Positions 63,081 through 64,000 of a stretch of DNA of 64,000 bases are shown here, one piece after another. The DNA is taken from the NCBI GenBank assembly GCA_902576395.1, contig CACGVB010000002.1:1-64000 (forward strand), read 5' to 3'. The translations under genes were made by a program, and so were the position numbers. Below the pieces are notes generated by a model. That model made no database searches, was not told where the DNA came from, and saw only the letters and a program-made list of their open reading frames with translations. This DNA comes from an uncultured Pelagibacteraceae bacterium (GTDB taxonomy: Bacteria; Pseudomonadota; Alphaproteobacteria; Pelagibacterales; Pelagibacteraceae). Each line of letters opens with the position of its first letter. Position 1 is the stretch's first letter.

Positions 63081-63835
63081 TTTTTAGTTATAAAAAAAAT
63101 ATCTAATACTTTTTGATTTTTAAATCTTTCTAACTTACCATTATTATTATAATATTTTTTATAACCATATTTACCTAAATATTTACTGATTTCGTTAATT
63201 TTTTTATTATTTTCAATAACCATTAATGGGTAGTTTTTGATAATTTGTTTCTTGAGACACTTTACTATTTCAAATTCATATCCGTTAACATCAATTTTAA
63301 TTAGATGAATTTTATTATTAATTACTCTAAATTTTTTTAGTTTAAGAATAGTTTTTTTTATAATAATTTTTTTATAGTTTAAAAAATCTAACTTAATTTG
63401 TTTTTTTAATTCATCTATATTGTAAAAAGTGTAAGAATACAAATATAACGGTTTCCCAAAAAAAAATATTTTAGGAATATATACTTTTATATTTTTATTT
63501 GATGTACTAATTCCATATCCAAAAATTTTTATGTTTTGATACTTTTTTTTTAATTTTTCTAATTTTTTTATAAAAAAAATGTGAGGCTCAAAACAATAAA
63601 TATTTTTTACATTTAAATTTTTAATGAAAAAATTAGCTGAAATTCCATCACTAGCTCCAATATCAATAATATTTATTTTTTTATCCTCATAAATTTCTTT
63701 TAAAATTTTGAAATCCTCCTCAAAAATATCAAATTTGATAATGATCGATCTTATAAAATAATAAAAAGTAACAAATTTTCTTACATATTTTTCAATTAAA
63801 CCTAAAAATCCTATTTGAGTTTTACTTTTTTGCAT
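63077..63835 (-). CDS. FkbM family methyltransferase
   Basis: This 252-residue SAM methyltransferase has the FkbM arrangement: NIIDIGASDGISANFFIK (motif I), YCFEPHIFFIKKL (acidic post-motif), FGYGIS, and HLIKIDVNGYEFEIVKCL. It lacks any membrane anchor. FkbM enzymes O-methylate sugars or polyketides; here the surrounding genes suggest a glycan. It is very AT rich and is the first gene of a two-gene minus-strand run, with an AT-rich upstream region to the window end. Confidence 0.83.
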   Translation of the reverse strand: MQKSKTQIGFLGLIEKYVRKFVTFYYFIRSIIIKFDIFEEDFKILKEIYEDKKINIIDIGASDGISANFFIKNLNVKNIYCFEPHIFFIKKLEKLKKKYQNIKIFGYGISTSNKNIKVYIPKIFFFGKPLYLYSYTFYNIDELKKQIKLDFLNYKKIIIKKTILKLKKFRVINNKIHLIKIDVNGYEFEIVKCLKKQIIKNYPLMVIENNKKINEISKYLGKYGYKKYYNNNGKLERFKNQKVLDIFFITKK

Positions 63836-64000
63836 AAGTTATATAGATGTTAGATACAATATATTCATTACACTTGATATAATATATTCAATACAGGAAT
63901 GAATTATGTAATATCATGAATTAAATAAATTATTATAATTTATAAATTTTATGTATTTAAATGATTCTCAAAAAAAATTTCTTTTAATTTTTGGTTATTT
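63836..64000. other. AT-rich intergenic region at window edge
   Basis: This 165-base stretch lies upstream of the FkbM-type gene and holds no convincing ORF. It has runs such as AATATATTCA repeated in both halves (63857 and 63881), which could be part of a promoter or a chance repeat in AT-rich DNA. Nothing else is seen. Confidence 0.3.

Overview
The window looks like a chromosomal segment of a SAR11-type alphaproteobacterium (Pelagibacterales). The evidence is its very AT-rich sequence, near-zero intergenic spacing with many 1-10 base overlaps between stop and start codons, and its gene content: purine biosynthesis with purS-purQ-purL followed by bolA and grxD, a methylcitrate cycle, malonyl-CoA decarboxylase, a DmdA-related aminomethyltransferase, a tripartite tricarboxylate transporter and a plant-type DAHP synthase. 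The taxonomic call is an inference from these features, not from a marker-gene tree.

Bases 1-31,000 are core metabolism and housekeeping. In order they hold the end of malonyl-CoA decarboxylase, a DusA-type tRNA dihydrouridine synthase and a TSUP transporter; a phosphomannomutase/phosphoglucomutase; class I ribonucleotide reductase nrdAB behind a paired NrdR-box signal; a minus-strand operon gph-prpD-prpB-prpC; glmU (acetyltransferase half only) with glmS; DAHP synthase, nadE, and cysS-cimA-trmJ; rpsD with a clear promoter; and a nine-gene minus-strand run sfsA-map-purB-purC-purS-purQ-purL-bolA-grxD. A plus-strand run follows: CinA-like, gamma-glutamylcyclotransferase-like, azlC, azlD and a PhyH dioxygenase.

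Bases 31,000-37,700 are accessory. Two tandem paralogous secreted proteins and a 47-residue membrane protein come first. Next is a minus-strand operon read as helical putative regulator, PrsW-like protease, pentameric ligand-gated ion channel, Tat-exported flavin amine oxidase, and a second pentameric channel. An 11-bp inverted repeat lies just upstream of that operon. After it come a coupled 28-codon leader ORF and a 55-residue secreted protein with two internal repeats, followed by a GC-rich hairpin.

Bases 37,788-45,466 are a compact defence island: a MutL/MORC-like GHKL ATPase, a Z1-type superfamily II helicase carrying an inserted LysM-like domain, a PD-(D/E)XK-type putative nuclease and two different C5-cytosine methyltransferases. 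Flanking accessory genes include a HEPN-like protein, a small protein that begins with a sliding-clamp-binding motif, a GxxExxY protein and several tiny ORFs.

Bases 47,500-53,000 return to ordinary single genes. Bases 53,026-58,223 form a possible integrated metabolic islet. A 40-base copy of the 5' half of tRNA-Leu(UAA) lies at its left edge and the intact tRNA-Leu(UAA) at its right. Between them are a sugar isomerase-like enzyme, a TctC binding protein, a TctA-TctB fusion and a ComA-like enzyme. NAD kinase and the DmdA-like gene follow. At 60,148-60,196 the 3' half of a tRNA-Thr, broken at the anticodon loop, marks the edge of a very AT-rich surface-polysaccharide cluster (epimerase, two methyltransferases, glycosyltransferase) that runs to the end of the window.
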